From Lachnospiraceae bacterium (lineage in GTDB: Bacteria > Bacillota > Clostridia > Lachnospirales > Lachnospiraceae), in NCBI GenBank assembly GCA_900199595.1, contig FZRB01000001.1, forward strand, positions 58,819 to 122,818: a stretch of DNA of 64,000 nt, in the 5' to 3' direction. Under the pieces are notes generated by a model. It was not told the origin of the DNA and ran no database searches. It was given only the letters and a program-made list of their open reading frames with translations. Below are positions 61,998 to 64,000 of this stretch, in pieces (the first letter of the stretch is position 1; each line of letters begins with the position of its first letter). Made by a program: the position numbers and the translations under genes.

Positions 61998-63761
61998 ATG
62001 AAGGAAGTAGAAGAAGCTTTAGATGTAAGAGGTATATATGAGGGTTTGGAAACTATCGATGATAAGATAGAATTTCTGATTGATTATGATGCATATCTTC
62101 GTACACAGGATGATGTGGATGTGAATACTCAGCTTGAAAAGCAGCAGCTGGAGAGCGATTTTATTTATCAATATATTGTCAAGGGAACACATGAGGATCA
62201 TGTACATGTATTCGAGACTTTGGGAAAACATACTATGAAAAATGTAAAGGATTCCCTGGATGAGAAACAGAAATATATGAATTATCTTACGGATAAAGAG
62301 AGGGAAGATCCAAAGCTTGCTTCGAAGAAGGCAATGTACTGTACACAGTTTGACAGAAGTGGTAATTATGGTTTTGCTATACAGAATCTTACTATTGGTG
62401 TTATAGACTCCTTCCGAAATGAGAAAAAGCCACTTGGCACTACACGTGATTTTTATGGTGTTACCAGGAATACTCCAATCAAGGACTTTCTTGAGATTGC
62501 ACCAACACCGAAACCGATAGAGATGATAATGGTAGAACGTGGCATTTCATCTGATCAGACGGTAAATGACTTTTTCCTTGCTGAAAATAAAAATCCTAAG
62601 ACAGTTATGTATAATGCCATGAATTTTATTACAGAGGGATTAACAAAGATATGGACTAATCAGGGAAGAGAAAAGTATTTCGCTGAGAATAATATATCTC
62701 CGGAACAGCAGAAAACATTAACTGAAATTGCTTTAAAAAATAAAGGGGATTCCTCTGTTTCGGGTATTGAGGACTGGATTGCTTCCAAAGAGAAGATACC
62801 GTTTGGCGGGGATAACAGAGTAGCAAATGCTGATATAAGAAAAGAATTTGAGCTTAAGTATATTAAGAAGGATCCTATGGCCTTAGCAGGATTTAACAGA
62901 TCCCGTGAGCTTTCTGCAAAAGAACACATGGTGACAGGAATTCTGGATGAAATAAAGAATGCTGACAAGAATGTTTATAACGGAAGTAATGAATATGATG
63001 AGGCATGGAAAAGCATTGAAAATGTTCGTAATATTACAGGTGGAGTAGCCGGTTTTCTTAAAAATGAAACAGCGGATAAAGCAACTCTTAATCGTACGAG
63101 AGTTATGCAGCAGAATGCTGCTGAGGCAGAGGAAAAGATAAATAAATACCTGGCACGCAAGGCTAAAAAGAAAAAGCTTGATGATAAGGCAAAGAAGCGT
63201 GTAGCGGTCATGAAGAAGGCTCTTAAAGCTGTTAAAGAGATGGCTGAAGAAGCAGACAAAACTGTTAGTCTTTTTGCTGTAAAGAACATGGATGAATACG
63301 GTAAGCATTTAGAGGAACAGCTCGCAAAAGAAGAAAACCAGCCACAGGATATAACAGCTATTAAGTCTGCCATAAAAGGAACTGCAAAGTTAAAAAATGT
63401 ACTGGCTAAGAAGGGCGAATTATCTGAGCAGGATATTAAGGATGTAAGATATGGAGTTGCAGCTCTTACCATTTATAATAGAGGTCTTTACAGTAAGGGT
63501 GGTGAACTGACTGAGAAGCAGTTTGATGAACAGGTTGAAAAACTTGCAAAAGATGAAGCATTCGTCAAATCTACAGAGTCTATGTTAGATAAGAAACAGC
63601 TTTCAGAATTCTGTCTTGATCTGTCAAAGGGTGCTGTAAATGTAATGGAGAATTTTTATGAGGCAAAATCAGCAGTCTTTAATACTACTCAAAAACCTCA
63701 AACAAGAGAAGTAAAGAAGCAGGCTGTACAGGAGAATAAAAAGGGTATGGCAAAGTCATAG
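61998..63761 (+). CDS. Helical array protein, shortest complete member
   Basis: 587 residues, M-K-E-V-E-E start, GATAGGAGTGATCTTACT upstream. The N-terminus (D-K-I-E-F-L-I-D-Y-D-A-Y near 21, S-K-K-A-M-Y near 110) matches 25763 and 35171. The W-module (T-P-I-K-D-F-L near 157; K-I-W-T-N-Q-G-R-E-K near 217) matches 3131 and 50127. The YKR domain is at about 329-408 (S-N-E-Y-D-E-A-W-K-S-I ... K-Y-L-A-R-K-A-K-K-K-K). It therefore shows the basic layout of the family: N-terminal block, W-module, YKR domain, short C-terminal block. Soluble, no named family recognised. Followed after 21 bp by another family member. Confidence 0.9.
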   Translation: MKEVEEALDVRGIYEGLETIDDKIEFLIDYDAYLRTQDDVDVNTQLEKQQLESDFIYQYIVKGTHEDHVHVFETLGKHTMKNVKDSLDEKQKYMNYLTDKEREDPKLASKKAMYCTQFDRSGNYGFAIQNLTIGVIDSFRNEKKPLGTTRDFYGVTRNTPIKDFLEIAPTPKPIEMIMVERGISSDQTVNDFFLAENKNPKTVMYNAMNFITEGLTKIWTNQGREKYFAENNISPEQQKTLTEIALKNKGDSSVSGIEDWIASKEKIPFGGDNRVANADIRKEFELKYIKKDPMALAGFNRSRELSAKEHMVTGILDEIKNADKNVYNGSNEYDEAWKSIENVRNITGGVAGFLKNETADKATLNRTRVMQQNAAEAEEKINKYLARKAKKKKLDDKAKKRVAVMKKALKAVKEMAEEADKTVSLFAVKNMDEYGKHLEEQLAKEENQPQDITAIKSAIKGTAKLKNVLAKKGELSEQDIKDVRYGVAALTIYNRGLYSKGGELTEKQFDEQVEKLAKDEAFVKSTESMLDKKQLSEFCLDLSKGAVNVMENFYEAKSAVFNTTQKPQTREVKKQAVQENKKGMAKS

Positions 63762-63782
63762 ATTTTAAGAGGATATGAAATC

Positions 63783-64000
63783 ATGAAAGAAGTTGAGAAG
63801 GATTTATTAACCATTGAGGATAGAATTGAACGAACAAATTTAACGAACAGAGTGCAGAGTTCTATTTCTGATAAGTTATGGTTCAATATCGCATATCATG
63901 CAAGGGGAAATGCTATTACAGATGCTAAAAATGATAAAATAAATATCAGACAGTTCGGATATACTCAGACTGAATATAGTGAGGCTGAGGAGAATAAGAA
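63783..64000 (+). CDS. Start of another array protein, cut by the window edge
   Basis: At least 72 residues, M-K-E-V-E-K-D-L start, TTAAGAGGATATGAAATC upstream, open to the end of the window. The first residues closely resemble M-K-E-V-E-E-A-L of the gene before it. It shows that the array continues to the right. The rest cannot be judged. Confidence 0.85.
   Translation, partial: MKEVEKDLLTIEDRIERTNLTNRVQSSISDKLWFNIAYHARGNAITDAKNDKINIRQFGYTQTEYSEAEENK

Noticed and set aside
268-64000. Type VII secretion substrates (LXG or WXG100 proteins)
   Set aside because: No N-terminal LXG domain, no conserved W-x-G hairpin, and no small WXG100-like partner gene beside any giant gene; the N-G-W and W-S-x-x-G motifs occur in other contexts.
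268-64000. Prophage tail or tape-measure proteins
   Set aside because: The long helical proteins look superficially like tape measures, but there is no head, portal, terminase, lysis or integrase gene, each gene has its own array promoter, and there are 18 of them.

Overview
The window is AT-rich DNA with strong AGGAGG-type ribosome binding sites, densely packed with very long genes. The few recognisable genes suggest a Gram-positive Firmicute, most likely a Lachnospiraceae member of the Butyrivibrio/Pseudobutyrivibrio kind. These are a two-component-type propeller / Y_Y_Y / HD-GYP sensor phosphodiesterase, a YdcF (DUF218) membrane protein, a lipoprotein and an HExxH membrane protein. The taxonomic placement is inference; no rRNA, tRNA, mobile-element or CRISPR locus is visible.

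About 90% of the window is an array of 18 complete giant genes (587 to 1315 codons) plus one 75-codon mini-gene and one gene cut by the right edge. Their products are soluble, highly charged, almost entirely helical proteins without signal peptides or membrane segments. I do not recognise them as a named family. They are related by modules. Every complete one carries at least one copy of an approximately 80-residue helical domain, called the YKR domain here: a first helix with a G/S-S-x-x-Y/F-x-x-M-x-x-A-L pattern, then a helix ending in Y-x-x-x-K/R, a basic Ser/Gly-rich turn, and a third helix starting R-F/L-x-x-A. Other modules come in subsets and are shuffled: an N-G-W-x-x-x-D-I module, a W-S/T-x-x-G module, a D-F-x-L-V-A-Y-A module, an L-A-x-N-P-x-F module and an A-Y-x-x-x-G-x-M-x-R-x-S-G module. 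Two members carry a PI3/4-kinase-like (DRHxxN ... DND) catalytic core and one carries a papain/C39-like Cys-His peptidase core. The overall look is of a polymorphic effector-like repertoire, but its destination is unknown.

Layout: (-) kinase-like protein 268-2751; (+) 3131-6661; (-) 6777-9599; (+) 9848-13015; (+) operon 13151-22555 (NGW-type protein, second kinase-like protein, HD-GYP sensor, HExxH membrane protein); (+) 22728-29335 (two genes); (+) 29517-34499 (peptidase-like protein, NGW-type protein, mini-gene), then a repeat-rich gap; (+) 35171-38866; (+) 39153-49985 (three genes); (+) 50127-56235 (two genes); (+) 56374-60246 (giant gene plus lipoprotein); (-) YdcF 60302-61828; (+) 61998 to the right edge.

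Two DNA features tie the array together. Twelve transcription units begin with the same promoter, TTGCRCNTTTGTT, with exactly 20 bp between the TTGCRC hexamer and a TAnAAT-like -10. This predicts one dedicated regulator or sigma factor for the whole set. Most units end in one family of palindromic terminators, TGACA...GAACCNGGTTC...TGTCA. Lone exceptions such as YdcF lack the promoter. Together the window looks like a co-regulated, modularly evolving gene island that has captured kinase and peptidase domains and sits next to a c-di-GMP phosphodiesterase.
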